From the NCBI RefSeq assembly GCF_003711205.1, contig NZ_CP031013.1, forward strand, positions 310,001-374,000: DNA of 64,000 nucleotides, in the 5' to 3' direction. A model generated the notes under the pieces. The model was given only the letters and a program-made list of their open reading frames with translations, made no database searches and was not told where the DNA came from. Made by a program: the position numbers and the translations under genes. Below, piece after piece: positions 1-8,124 of this stretch (position 1 is its first letter; every line of letters starts with the position of its first letter). The DNA comes from Polaromonas sp. SP1. GTDB lineage: Bacteria; Pseudomonadota; Gammaproteobacteria; Burkholderiales; Burkholderiaceae_C.

Positions 1-1094
1 AGGCCCACCACGCCGTCCGGCAGGAAGAGCGTGACGCCGATAAACAGCAGGCCCAAAAAGTACAACCAGAACTCGGGGTAGGCCACCGTGAGCCAGCTCT
101 TGGCGCCATTGACGATGAAGGCGCCCACAATCGGCCCGATCAGGCTGGCGCGCCCGCCCACCGCGGCCCAGATGGCGATCTCGATCGAGTTGGCCGGGCT
201 CATTTCACCGGGGTTGATGATGCCGACCTGCGGCACATACAAGGCGCCCGCCACGCCGCACATCACGGCCGAGATGACCCAGATCGTGAGCTTGTAGCCC
301 AGCGGGCTGTAGCCCGAGAACATCACCCGCGTTTCCGCATCACGAATCGCCTGCAGCACGCGGCCAAACTTGCTGCCCACCAGCCATTTGGCAAAGAGGA
401 AGAAGCCCAGCAGCGTCAGCCCCGTCAAGACAAACAGCGTCATGCGCATGGAGGGCGTGGCCAGCGGGATGCCCAGGATGCGCTTGAAGTCGGTAAAGCC
501 GTTGTTGCCGCCAAAGCCCGTCTCGTTGCGAAAGAACAGCAGCATGGCCGCAAACGTCATGGCTTGCGTGATGATGGAAAAGTAAACGCCCTTGATGCGC
601 GAGCGGAAGGCGAAGAAGCCGAAGACGAATGCCACGATACCGGGCACCGCCACGATGAGGAACAGCGTCGCCGCAAAACTGTCGCTGAAAGTCCAGTGCC
701 AGGGCAGCGCCTTCCAGTCCAGGAAGACCATAAAGTCAGGCAAGTCGCTTTTGTAATTGCCGTCGCGGCCGATCTGGCGCATCAGGTACATGCCCATGAC
801 ATAACCGCCCAGCGCAAAGAACACACCGTGGCCCAGCGAGAGGATGCCGGTGTAGCCCCAGATCAAATCCATGGCCAGCGCGCAGATGGCGTAGCACATG
901 ATCTTGCCGAGCAGCGCCACGGCATAGGTGCTCATGTGGAAGAGGCTGCCCTCGGGCACCCACAGGTTGAGGATGGGTGCGATGGCGCAGACGGCGATCA
1001 GCGCCATCATGAAGGCGCTCCAGCCGCCGCGCGTGAGCAGCGGGCCTTTGGCGGGGAGATGGACGATGGGAGGCATGGGGGTCATGGGAGTCAT
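1..1094 (-). CDS. urtC: Urea ABC transporter permease UrtC (C-terminus off the window)
   Basis: Inner-membrane permease of the LivM type that forms the urea channel with UrtB. About 364 codons are present from the ATG at 1094; the last few codons lie left of position 1, still in frame. The translation is strongly hydrophobic, with the LivM-like segment DLIWGYTGILSLGHGVFFALGGY near residues 75-97 (positions about 805-870). It also carries the NNGFTDFKRILG and IRDAETRVMFSGYSP stretches that I recognise from UrtC. It follows urtA and urtB on the same strand, which fixes the assignment. A 247-bp gap full of inverted repeats separates it from urtB, unusual inside a urt operon. urtD and urtE would be expected beyond the left edge. 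Confidence 0.93.
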   Translation of the reverse strand, partial: MTPMTPMPPIVHLPAKGPLLTRGGWSAFMMALIAVCAIAPILNLWVPEGSLFHMSTYAVALLGKIMCYAICALAMDLIWGYTGILSLGHGVFFALGGYVMGMYLMRQIGRDGNYKSDLPDFMVFLDWKALPWHWTFSDSFAATLFLIVAVPGIVAFVFGFFAFRSRIKGVYFSIITQAMTFAAMLLFFRNETGFGGNNGFTDFKRILGIPLATPSMRMTLFVLTGLTLLGFFLFAKWLVGSKFGRVLQAIRDAETRVMFSGYSPLGYKLTIWVISAVMCGVAGALYVPQVGIINPGEMSPANSIEIAIWAAVGGRASLIGPIVGAFIVNGAKSWLTVAYPEFWLYFLGLLFIGVTLFLPDGVVG

Positions 1095-1143
1095 CGTCTT
1101 TACGCCGTTGTGGCCGCAGGATTCCGGCGGGGCGAGGTGGCAG

Positions 1144-1297
1144 GCTTCGATACCTCAGCCCGAACGGGTGTGGGGATTTCAACCCGAACGGATTTGCCGC
1201 CCTCCGTTCGCCCTGAGAGACCCCCACCCGTTCGCCCTGAGGTATCGAAGGGCAGTTCCGATCCCGCCCAACCCGTTCGCCCTGAGGTATCGAAGGG
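1144..1297. repeat. Cluster of GTTCGsCCTGAGGTATCGAAG-type repeats forming an inverted repeat
   Basis: Between urtC and urtB lie two clear copies of CCGTTCGCCCTGAGGTATCG (1228-1249 and 1273-1294) and one inverted copy, CTTCGATACCTCAGCCCGAA, at about 1145-1164. Partial copies are at 1178-1192 and 1204-1217. The left inverted copy can pair with either right copy over more than 20 bases, so the urtB-urtC transcript should fold into alternative long hairpins. Related units with CTGTCGAAG or GTGTCGAAG endings occur at 27554-27582, 28284-28305 and 28315-28342, so this is a dispersed family. Confidence 0.85.
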
Positions 1298-1341
1298 CCC
1301 TCCCTCCGCCAGTGCGCCAGATAAATCAAGCTTGTCCATGC

Positions 1342-2919
1342 TCATGCTTCCGCACTCCGCCCCTTCATCGCAAAGATGCCCTGCGGCCGCTTCTGGATGA
1401 AGATGATGATGAACACCAGTACGGCGATCTTGGCCAGCACGGCGCCCGTCCAGCCTTCCAGGAATTTGTTGAGGATGCCCAGGCCCAGCGCGGCATACAC
1501 CGTGCCGGCCAGCTGGCCCACGCCGCCCAGCACTACCACCATGAACGAATCCACGATGTAGCCTTGGCCCAGGTCCGGCCCCACATTGCCGACCTGGCTG
1601 AGCGCGCAGCCGGCCAGGCCCGCAATGCCAGAGCCCAGCGCAAACGCATAGGTATCCACCCGCGCCGTGTTCACACCCATGCACGAAGCAATCGGCCGGT
1701 TTTGCGTCACGCCGCGAACAAACAGGCCCAGGCGGGTCTTGCTGATCAGCCAGGCCACGCCCAGCAGCACCGCCACGGCAAACACAATGATGACCAGCCG
1801 GTTGTAAGGCAGCGATAAATTGCCCAGCACCTGCACGCCGCCGCTCATCCACACCGGGTTTTCAACACCCACGTTTTGCGCACCGAAGATGGAACGCACG
1901 AGTTGCTGCAGCATCAGGCTGATACCCCAGGTGGCAAGCAAGGTCTCCAGCGGGCGGCCGTAGAGGAACCGGATCACGCTGCGCTCCAGCGCCGCGCCCA
2001 TCAGCGCCGAGGCCATAAAGGCGACAGGCACCGCAGCCAGCAAATACCAGTCAAACGCACCCGGAAAGTATTTCTGGAACACGCCCTGCACCACATAGGT
2101 CGCGTAGGCGCCGATCATCATCAGCTCACCGTGCGCCATGTTGATGACGCCCATCAGCCCGTAAGTGATCGCCAGGCCCAGCGCCACCAGCAGCAGGATG
2201 CTGCCCAGGCTGATGCCGCTGAAAATCGCGCCCAGCCGGTTACCCCATTCGAGCGAGGCATCGACCTTTGCTAACGCGGCTTGCAGAGCTACCTTCACAT
2301 CGGCATCCGCCTCCGTGCCCAGGCGCTCAATCAGCACCGTCTTGGTATTGGGGTTCTTGCTGGCAGACAGCAGTGACGCGGCTTCGAGCCGCTTGGCCTT
2401 GTCGGTGCTGCCCAGCATGATGGCGGCGCGCATCAGCTCCAGCTGGTTCTTCAGCTCAGGCACCGTCTCGGCCGCGTAGGCTTTTTCAATCAGCGGCAGG
2501 CGCGCTTCATCGGTGTCGCCGCCCAGCGTCTTGATGGCGTCGCGCCGCAGCTTCTCGTCTTTGGAAAACAGCTTCAGCGCCGCCAGCGCGTTGTCGAGCT
2601 CGCTGCGCATCAGGTTGGGGTTGATCACATCCTCGGCATCGGCCGGCAGCGGCACCTCGGCGCCGGTGATCGGGTCAAAGGCCTTGTCGTCCTTCATCAC
2701 GAAGACCTTGTCGCCCTTGGTCTTGACCGCATCATCAGACAGGGCTTGGATGAATGCGGCCGTCTTTTCATCCGCTTTGGCCGCGGCCTTGGCCAGCGCT
2801 TCCACCCGCGCTTCTGTCTCGCCAATGGCCATGCCTTTGACTTCATCCGGAGTCAAGGCGTGGGCGTGGGCTGCTATGAGGAGCGTGGAGAGGAGAAAAG
2901 AAAGATGGCGTAGCAGCAT
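1342..2919 (-). CDS. urtB: Urea ABC transporter permease UrtB
   Basis: LivH-type inner-membrane permease, 525 residues from the ATG at 2919. I prefer this start because it gives a signal peptide (MLLRHLSFLLSTLLIAAHAHA, cleavage near residue 21); an upstream in-frame extension to 2991 adds an unlikely basic leader. Residues 22-230 form a soluble Ala/Lys-rich domain typical of UrtB. The permease starts around residue 235 with GISLGSILLLVALGLAITYG and VINMAHGELMMIGAY. The length fits the family. It is downstream of urtA with a 244-bp spacer and upstream of urtC. Family knowledge: high-affinity urea uptake under nitrogen limitation; I did not find a convincing NtrC or sigma-54 site. Confidence 0.95.
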   Translation of the reverse strand: MLLRHLSFLLSTLLIAAHAHALTPDEVKGMAIGETEARVEALAKAAAKADEKTAAFIQALSDDAVKTKGDKVFVMKDDKAFDPITGAEVPLPADAEDVINPNLMRSELDNALAALKLFSKDEKLRRDAIKTLGGDTDEARLPLIEKAYAAETVPELKNQLELMRAAIMLGSTDKAKRLEAASLLSASKNPNTKTVLIERLGTEADADVKVALQAALAKVDASLEWGNRLGAIFSGISLGSILLLVALGLAITYGLMGVINMAHGELMMIGAYATYVVQGVFQKYFPGAFDWYLLAAVPVAFMASALMGAALERSVIRFLYGRPLETLLATWGISLMLQQLVRSIFGAQNVGVENPVWMSGGVQVLGNLSLPYNRLVIIVFAVAVLLGVAWLISKTRLGLFVRGVTQNRPIASCMGVNTARVDTYAFALGSGIAGLAGCALSQVGNVGPDLGQGYIVDSFMVVVLGGVGQLAGTVYAALGLGILNKFLEGWTGAVLAKIAVLVFIIIFIQKRPQGIFAMKGRSAEA

Positions 2920-3163
2920 GGGGGAAGAACCTGTAGGTTGGGCACAGCACGCAAACCGTGTGCGCCCAGACTGCAACTTCCTTGGGGGCACCGGCTCTTG
3001 TCAACTATGAGCAAGAACCGGGCCGTAGACACCAAAACGGTGCCTGGAGAAGTTGTCCAGAAAGCGTAGCGAGCAGCCCGAGGTGGGTTTTGCAGCGCGG
3101 AGCCATACAGACGTATGGCGAGCACTGCAGGGCCCAGATCGGGTTGCGCAGTAGCTCTATGGA

Positions 3164-4426
3164 TTACTTCTTGACGGGTTCGTCCGGTTTCTTATCGTTG
3201 CCTTCGATATACGGAGACCATGGCTTGGCCTTCACAGGGCCAGGCGTCTTCCACACCACATTGAACTGGCCGTCAGCCTTGATTTCGCCGATGAAGACCG
3301 ACTTGTGCAGGTGATGGTTTTTCTCGTCCATCTTGCTCACGATGCCGGAAGGCGCATTGAAGGTCTGGCCGGCCATGGCGGCGATCACTTTGTCGGTCTC
3401 GGTGGACTTGGCTTTTTCAACAGCCTGCTTCCACATGTTGATGCCGATGTAGGTGGCTTCCATCGGGTCGTTGGTCAGAGGCTTGTCAGAGCCAGGGAGC
3501 TTCTTGGCTTTGGCGTAGGCAGACCACTTCTTGATGAACTCGGTGTTGGCCGGGCTCTTGATCGACTGGAAGTAGTTCCAGGCGGCCAGGTGGCCGACCA
3601 GCGGTTTCGTGTCCACGCCGCGCAGTTCTTCTTCACCCACAGAGAAGGCAACCACTGGCACGTCTTTGGCCTTCAGGCCGGCATTGCCCAGCTCTTTGTA
3701 GAAGGGCACGTTGGAGTCACCGTTGATGGTGGACACCACAGCCGTCTTGCCGCCTTGCGAGAACTTCTTCACGTCAGCCACGATGGTCTGGTAGTCGCTG
3801 TGGCCGAAGGGCGTGTATTTCTCGTCGATGTCCTTGTCGGCCACGCCCTTGCTCTTGAGGTAAGCGCGCAGGATCTTGTTGGTGGTGCGTGGGTACACAT
3901 AGTCAGTGCCCAGCAGAACCCAACGCTTGGCGCCGCCGCCGGCCTTGCTCATCAGGTAGTCGACGGCAGGAATAGCCTGCTGGTTAGGCGCTGCACCCGT
4001 GTAGAACACGTTCTTGGAGAGCTCTTCACCTTCGTACTGCACGGGGTAGAACAGCAGGCCGTTCATTTCTTCAACCACTGGCAGCACCGACTTGCGCGAC
4101 ACCGATGTCCAGCAGCCGAAGATGACGGAGACTTTGTCCTGGCCGAGCAGCTGCTTGGTCTTTTCAGCAAACAGGGGCCAGTTAGAGGCCGGGTCAACCA
4201 CCACAGGCTCGAGCTTCTTGCCCAGCACGCCGCCCTTTGCATTGATCTCTTCGATCGCCATCAGCACGGTGTCTTTCAGCGTGGTTTCAGAAATGGCCAT
4301 GGTGCCCGACAAGCTGTGCAAGATGCCAACCTTGATGGTGTCCTGGGCAAAAGCTGGCATGGCGCCAAGGCCAGCCAGTGCGACGGCGGCGGTCATCGCC
4401 TTGAGGGTAAATCGACGTTGCTGCAT
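3164..4426 (-). CDS. urtA: Urea ABC transporter substrate-binding protein UrtA
   Basis: Periplasmic urea-binding protein, 420 residues. A signal peptide ends near AFA-QD (residue 27); two arginines at positions 4-5 are followed by FTLK, which is not a canonical Tat motif. The mature protein has IKVGILHSLSGTMAISE near its start, then ASNWPLFAEKTKQLL and VIFGCWTSVSRKSVLPV, all characteristic of UrtA/FmdD-type receptors rather than of amino-acid-binding LivJ. The length fits the family. It is first in a minus-strand order urtA-urtB-urtC. The 484 bases upstream hold a duplicated segment and a dispersed repeat. Confidence 0.96.
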   Translation of the reverse strand: MQQRRFTLKAMTAAVALAGLGAMPAFAQDTIKVGILHSLSGTMAISETTLKDTVLMAIEEINAKGGVLGKKLEPVVVDPASNWPLFAEKTKQLLGQDKVSVIFGCWTSVSRKSVLPVVEEMNGLLFYPVQYEGEELSKNVFYTGAAPNQQAIPAVDYLMSKAGGGAKRWVLLGTDYVYPRTTNKILRAYLKSKGVADKDIDEKYTPFGHSDYQTIVADVKKFSQGGKTAVVSTINGDSNVPFYKELGNAGLKAKDVPVVAFSVGEEELRGVDTKPLVGHLAAWNYFQSIKSPANTEFIKKWSAYAKAKKLPGSDKPLTNDPMEATYIGINMWKQAVEKAKSTETDKVIAAMAGQTFNAPSGIVSKMDEKNHHLHKSVFIGEIKADGQFNVVWKTPGPVKAKPWSPYIEGNDKKPDEPVKK

Positions 4427-4502
4427 GTGAATCCACTCCGGTAGATTAGTTAGGTAAATCGCGTTTCGCTGCGCGAAAGCCGGGGAAACCAGGGCTTTTA
4501 CT

Positions 4503-4781
4503 CAGCGATGAACCGATTCTGGGGACCGGAGCGGGATTGGGGAATACGCCGGGTGGCGTATGCGGTGCGCGTGCCCTACCGGCGGCAGCGGGCCGCGAGC
4601 AGCCTGTCGCTCGCGCTTCTCGCTCAGAGATCTTTATGCATCAAATAGGCCTCTAGCCCAATCAGGTCATAGGCCAACAGCTATTAAATCTATAGCGCTC
4701 GGCAAGTGCGAGTACGGCAAAGTACTTACGCAGCGATGAACCGACGCCGCAGCTCCAGGAGGATTCGGGAATACGCCGGGT
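4503..4781. repeat. Direct duplication upstream of urtA
   Basis: Two related segments of about 50 bases lie in the urtA upstream region. Each begins CAGCGATGAACCGA (4503-4516 and 4731-4744) and ends GGGAATACGCCGGGT (4540-4554 and 4767-4781), with 23 and 22 different bases between. The rest of the 4427-4910 non-coding stretch holds the repeat at 4639-4696 and no gene that I can support. The outer blocks may be regulator sites or the remains of a duplication. Confidence 0.75.
4639..4696 (-). repeat. Dispersed 60-65-bp intergenic repeat, copy 1
   Basis: Read on the minus strand it starts GCTATAGATTTAATAGCTG and ends TTGGGCTAGAGGCCTATTTG. The same layout (GCTAT, an A/T-rich stretch, TAGCT, variable middle, TGGGCTA.AGGCC, T-rich end) recurs at 26341-26403, 35493-35558, 43872-43937, 54353-54410 and 62801-62858. 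I recognise this as a Comamonadaceae-type dispersed repeat of unknown function. Confidence 0.8.
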
Positions 4782-4910
4782 ACTGAATGCAGGGGTGGTG
4801 GCTATGCTGTGAATGCTCATCCGGGCTCGCATCAGCAGGGAGGCTGCTGCGCGAACTGATTTCTTCTTGAATCAGTTCACCCAATAAGTCAGAACAACAA
4901 GGATCTAAAT

Positions 4911-5405
4911 ATGAACGCGCTGATGTCCCGCCTGTATCTTGCTGCGTTAAGCGCGGCACTGGTCGCAGGCTGCCAGACCACCCAACCCACCGCAGCCACA
5001 GGAAAAGCCGAGCCAGAGATTATTTCCGTCACGCGCCAAGGCGGAAAAGGCATCCCCAATGGCCGCTCAGATTCAACAGCGCCCTATCTTCGCGTCATCA
5101 AGCTGCAAACCGCCACCGACCCAGGCTACGGCTACTCTGCCGCCAACCCCATCCGGACAGGCCCCTACGACAACCGGCTTCACCTTCTGTACCTCAACTC
5201 ATTGCGCGGGCCGAAAGGCGAGCCCGTCACGTACGAGCGCCGAGGCGCCTGCTGCGAATTCGAAGACAAGTCGATCCCGACGGGCGGCGGGCTGCTGGAT
5301 GTCTATGACATTCAGGTCGACGGAGGCAGCAAGACCATCACGATTTACGTGGATATGTACCGGAAGGGGCCGCCGTTGTTGCCGTTTGGATTTACGGCTC
5401 GGTAG
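4911..5405 (+). CDS. Small secreted lipoprotein
   Basis: 164 residues. The N-terminus is a lipoprotein signal with lipobox LVAG-C at C21, so it is probably anchored to a membrane on the periplasmic side. The mature part contains RTGPYDNRLHLLYLNSLRG, a CCEF pair of adjacent cysteines, and GGLLDVYDIQVDG followed by TITIYVDMYRKGP. I recognise this arrangement from small proteobacterial proteins of unknown function, often mislabelled as a KDO-8-phosphate aldolase; nothing here supports an aldolase. It stands alone, and the AT-rich island begins 75 bases downstream. Confidence 0.8.
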   Translation: MNALMSRLYLAALSAALVAGCQTTQPTAATGKAEPEIISVTRQGGKGIPNGRSDSTAPYLRVIKLQTATDPGYGYSAANPIRTGPYDNRLHLLYLNSLRGPKGEPVTYERRGACCEFEDKSIPTGGGLLDVYDIQVDGGSKTITIYVDMYRKGPPLLPFGFTAR

Positions 5406-5479
5406 AGACTGTGGTTTGCAGAGGCGCGAATTGCTTTCTTGCTTCGCCGTGAAACGCAACATGTTTGAAGGGGTGACGT

Positions 5480-6163
5480 ATGGAAGTACCGGAAAATTCC
5501 AAAGAGACGCTTGAAGATACCGCTGTTTGGCAAAAAGTTAGCGCCGTAGTTAATGAAACACTGGAGGAAATGCTTTCTCAACTTTCGCCCGAGAAGGCAG
5601 GCCCTATTCGAGAGATATTTGATTTTCGGCGTTCAATCTCAAGTGAGTCTGACCGTGGGGCGGTACTGATGGCTGCGGCTTTCCTTGACGACAAACTCAA
5701 ATATCTCCTGAGCGCAAAACTTGTTGACGATAAAAAGCTTGCCAGACGAGCTTTTGATTTCAACGGTCCCTTGGGCACCTTCTCCTCCCGAATAGACTTT
5801 GCCTACCTCATTGGCGTGCTCCCCAAAAATGTTCACTCTGATCTTCACACTATCCGAGGGATACGGAACAAATTTGCCCATAACGCCGCAAGTCTCACAC
5901 TCGAGGACCAAGAAATAACCGAGCTATGCAATCGCTTAATTTTTCATGGAGTACGGGAGGTGGCGGCTCCTGGGCCAAAGTTCAGAAGGTCAGTGATGGC
6001 GCTCTTGACTTTCGTAGTCACGGCAACATCGGAGATTTCACACCTTGAACCTGCCGCCGACTATCCTGTTCCCGACAGAAAAGATGCATACAAAGAAATT
6101 TCACAAGTTTGGTCCTCTATGACTGATAGGCCATATCCAATTCGGGATCAACATGAGGAGTAG
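5480..6163 (+). CDS. MltR-family protein with a HEPN-like R-x4-H motif
   Basis: 227 residues, predicted cytoplasmic and mostly helical, no signal peptide. The block AAAFLDDKLKYLLSAKL (about residues 65-81) and the later LPKNVHSDLHTIRGIRNKFAH (113-134) resemble the MltR family (mannitol operon repressor-like). No mannitol genes are nearby and no helix-turn-helix is evident, so a repressor role is doubtful. R129-N-K-F-A-H134 matches the R-x4-6-H signature of HEPN RNases; calling it an RNase is inference only. Its composition is clearly more AT-rich than the flanking genes, and it is the first gene of the 5.5-8.9 kb island. Confidence 0.65.
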   Translation: MEVPENSKETLEDTAVWQKVSAVVNETLEEMLSQLSPEKAGPIREIFDFRRSISSESDRGAVLMAAAFLDDKLKYLLSAKLVDDKKLARRAFDFNGPLGTFSSRIDFAYLIGVLPKNVHSDLHTIRGIRNKFAHNAASLTLEDQEITELCNRLIFHGVREVAAPGPKFRRSVMALLTFVVTATSEISHLEPAADYPVPDRKDAYKEISQVWSSMTDRPYPIRDQHEE

Positions 6164-6308
6164 TGGGGCTTGGGCGACAAACCCTTGGGGGTATGGAGGT
6201 ATGGAGGGTTAGGTAAAGCGCGCTAGGCAAGGCCTTCTTAGCGTGTTACTCTCACATTCGACATCGGTTTCCCCCCAAAGGCCCAGATGCTCGACCTCCA
6301 AATTCAAC

Positions 6309-6863
6309 ATGATTATTGACCGACAACGCGAGAAGCTTGTCGAGGCTGTCGTCTACTTTGCGCTCCACACTCGCAATCTAGGTAAGACAAAGCTGTTCAA
6401 GCTCCTCTACTTTTTAGATTTCAAACACTATCGAGATACCGGTCGTGCGGTTACTGGCTTGGACTACTTTGCGTGGCCTAAAGGACCCGTGCCTGTAAAG
6501 TTGTTTGAAGAATTGCAGCAGCCCGAAGTGTCTTGGGGAAACAGTGTGTCCTTTCGTCCTAAGGCTGTAGCCAAGGGAAGCATGCTTACCGTCACCGCTC
6601 ATAAGCAGTTTGATCCAAGCTTGTTTACCAAACGTGAGTTAAAGATACTTGAAAGTCTCGCGACTCAATACCGAGACGTTTATGCGGACGACATGGTTGA
6701 GGCGACTCATCTTGAGAATTTACCCTGGGATAAGGTGTGGAATCAGGAAGGTCGACGCCAACAGCCTATTCCTTACTCATACGCATTGAGAGCGCAAGAC
6801 TACGAAACTATGACTGCCTTCGTGGATGAGCGAGAAGAGTTTCTCCGAGTTATGAGTAAATAG
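6309..6863 (+). CDS. Panacea-domain (SocA/GepA-like, DUF4065) antitoxin
   Basis: 184 residues from the ATG at 6309; a longer in-frame reading from 6243 adds a low-complexity leader and is not preferred. LGKTKLFKLLYFLDFKHY (about residues 24-41), then TGLDYFAWPKGPVP (about 48-61), is the hallmark of the Panacea/DUF4065 fold, including the W-x-x-GPVP element. The C-terminal half has an L-N-x-PW-like segment (LENLPWDKVW). Family knowledge: Panacea proteins neutralise many unrelated toxins as the antitoxin of bicistronic pairs. The stop codon TAG at 6861-6863 is immediately followed by the ATG of the next gene, so translation is probably coupled. Confidence 0.85.
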   Translation: MIIDRQREKLVEAVVYFALHTRNLGKTKLFKLLYFLDFKHYRDTGRAVTGLDYFAWPKGPVPVKLFEELQQPEVSWGNSVSFRPKAVAKGSMLTVTAHKQFDPSLFTKRELKILESLATQYRDVYADDMVEATHLENLPWDKVWNQEGRRQQPIPYSYALRAQDYETMTAFVDEREEFLRVMSK

Positions 6864-7268
6864 ATGCCCCCTGGATCAATAATTTTCCATAGGGACTTTC
6901 TTTTCGCTGATGGGACATCCAAGGACAAATACTTGGTCGTGCTCGGCGGTGACGCCTCGAAGATTGTTGCAGCCAAAACGACATCTAAAGGGCATCGATA
7001 CCGTATAGATCATGGGTGCCAGGCTGGGAATCGGTTTGCCGCTTTCCTGCTTACCTCAGGATGCTGTTGCCTTCAAAAGAACACCTGGATTTGCCTCAGC
7101 GAGTTTTACGAAATTCCACTACACGTTCTTACCGTTCGACGGGGCACCGGAGAGGTCTTTCAGTACGGACAACTCGACCCCGGTTTAACACGAGATGTTC
7201 AAGCCTGTGCAGCTTCTTGTGATGACATATCCGGGGTTCATGAGGCATTGGTCCGCGCATCAATGTGA
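6864..7268 (+). CDS. Probable toxin partner of the Panacea antitoxin (PemK/MazF-like by inspection)
   Basis: 134 residues starting directly after the antitoxin stop codon, with no spacer. The N-terminus PPGSIIFHRDFLFADGTSKDKYLVVLGG recalls the G-x-I-(V/L)-x-x-x-F-x-F-x-D-G-x-x-x-x-(R/K)-x-x-(V/L)-V-L pattern of PemK/MazF-like barrels. The middle (SGCCCLQKNTWICLSEFYEI) has unusual adjacent cysteines. The match is loose, so the fold call is inference; the strongest evidence is its position. It could instead be a divergent barrel without RNase activity. Base composition matches the antitoxin, suggesting that the pair moved together. Confidence 0.55.
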   Translation: MPPGSIIFHRDFLFADGTSKDKYLVVLGGDASKIVAAKTTSKGHRYRIDHGCQAGNRFAAFLLTSGCCCLQKNTWICLSEFYEIPLHVLTVRRGTGEVFQYGQLDPGLTRDVQACAASCDDISGVHEALVRASM

Positions 7269-7301
7269 TGCTTCCGGGCATACAAGTTTCAGGGGAAAGC
7301 A

Positions 7302-7994
7302 ATGCATTCCAAATTAGAAGTTCGCGGCGCAGTTGGGGACACGATAAAAATCGTTTGCAGCAAGTGCAATGGAAGTACGTCGCACAAAATTCTGACTGAG
7401 GTAGAACAAAGTTGGTCCACCGAAGACTATGACATCGAGTGGGGGCAAGTGGACCAAATCGTTCAATGCTTAGGCTGTGAAAAAACGAGTTACCGCCTTA
7501 CGACAAGCAACTCTGAAAATACTTTTTACGACGATGAGGGGAACGCACATGAGGATATAAGCGAGACGTTGTATCCGCCTAGGCATGCAGGAAGAAAAGG
7601 TATAGAACATATTTGGCAGTTACCGTTTAAGGTGCAGGGGGTCTACAAAGAAACCCTGCAAGCCATACTTGGTAGCTCCCCCGTTCTAGCGGGCATAGGC
7701 TTGCGGCTTCTTCTTGAAACGATATGTGGAGACAAGCGAGCGGAAGGAGTGAACCTCTACGACAAGATCACCAATCTCGTAGAAAGGCGAATTTTGACGC
7801 CGCAAAGCGCAGAAATCCTGCATCACATTCGCACGCTTGGAAACAATGCCGCACACGAAGCGAAGCCTCACAGTGCAAATCAACTTTCGTTGGCGATGGA
7901 GGTTATCGAGCACCTTTTGCACGATGTCTACTTACTTCCTGCAAGGGCTGCAGAAGCATTCCCTCGTCCCCCAGTAGCAATCCCTCCGCAATAA
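7302..7994 (+). CDS. Zinc-ribbon plus DUF4145 (HEPN-clan-like) protein
   Basis: 230 residues with a good ribosome-binding site (AGGGGAAAGCA) before the ATG. Residues 19-22 (CSKC) and 56-59 (CLGC) form a four-cysteine zinc ribbon. The C-terminal half holds GIGLRLLLETIC, YDKITNLVERRILTP and EILHHIRTLGNNAAHE (171-186), the classic DUF4145 signature. DUF4145 has been placed with HEPN-like helical domains and is often seen next to restriction or defence genes (family knowledge); the R177...N181...H185 layout fits a degenerate HEPN motif. It is 33 bases after the toxin-like gene, so co-transcription is possible. Confidence 0.75.
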   Translation: MHSKLEVRGAVGDTIKIVCSKCNGSTSHKILTEVEQSWSTEDYDIEWGQVDQIVQCLGCEKTSYRLTTSNSENTFYDDEGNAHEDISETLYPPRHAGRKGIEHIWQLPFKVQGVYKETLQAILGSSPVLAGIGLRLLLETICGDKRAEGVNLYDKITNLVERRILTPQSAEILHHIRTLGNNAAHEAKPHSANQLSLAMEVIEHLLHDVYLLPARAAEAFPRPPVAIPPQ

Positions 7995-8124
7995 TCAGAA
8001 GCACACAGCCCAGCCCAGCCCAACAGTCGGGATCGCACCGGCTACTCGGAGGACTTATGGAGCGACCTTCTTGAGGTCATTCAGCCTTCACGTCAGGAGG
8101 GGGCTTAGCAAATAGAGTTGAACA

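Noticed and set aside
736-1852. Alternative minus-strand frames over urtC, the repeat cluster and urtB
   Set aside because: They run through the repeat units out of frame with both transporter genes and give Arg/Pro-rich products; no sign of a frameshift in urtB or urtC.
2920-3163. Possible small gene between urtA and urtB
   Set aside because: Open frames exist on both strands but none has a start signal, plausible composition or recognisable product; it is treated as a spacer.
5059-5514. A 151-codon frame overlapping the lipoprotein gene
   Set aside because: It overlaps the lipoprotein gene with its clear lipobox and conserved blocks, and its own translation is Arg/Pro/Ser-rich.
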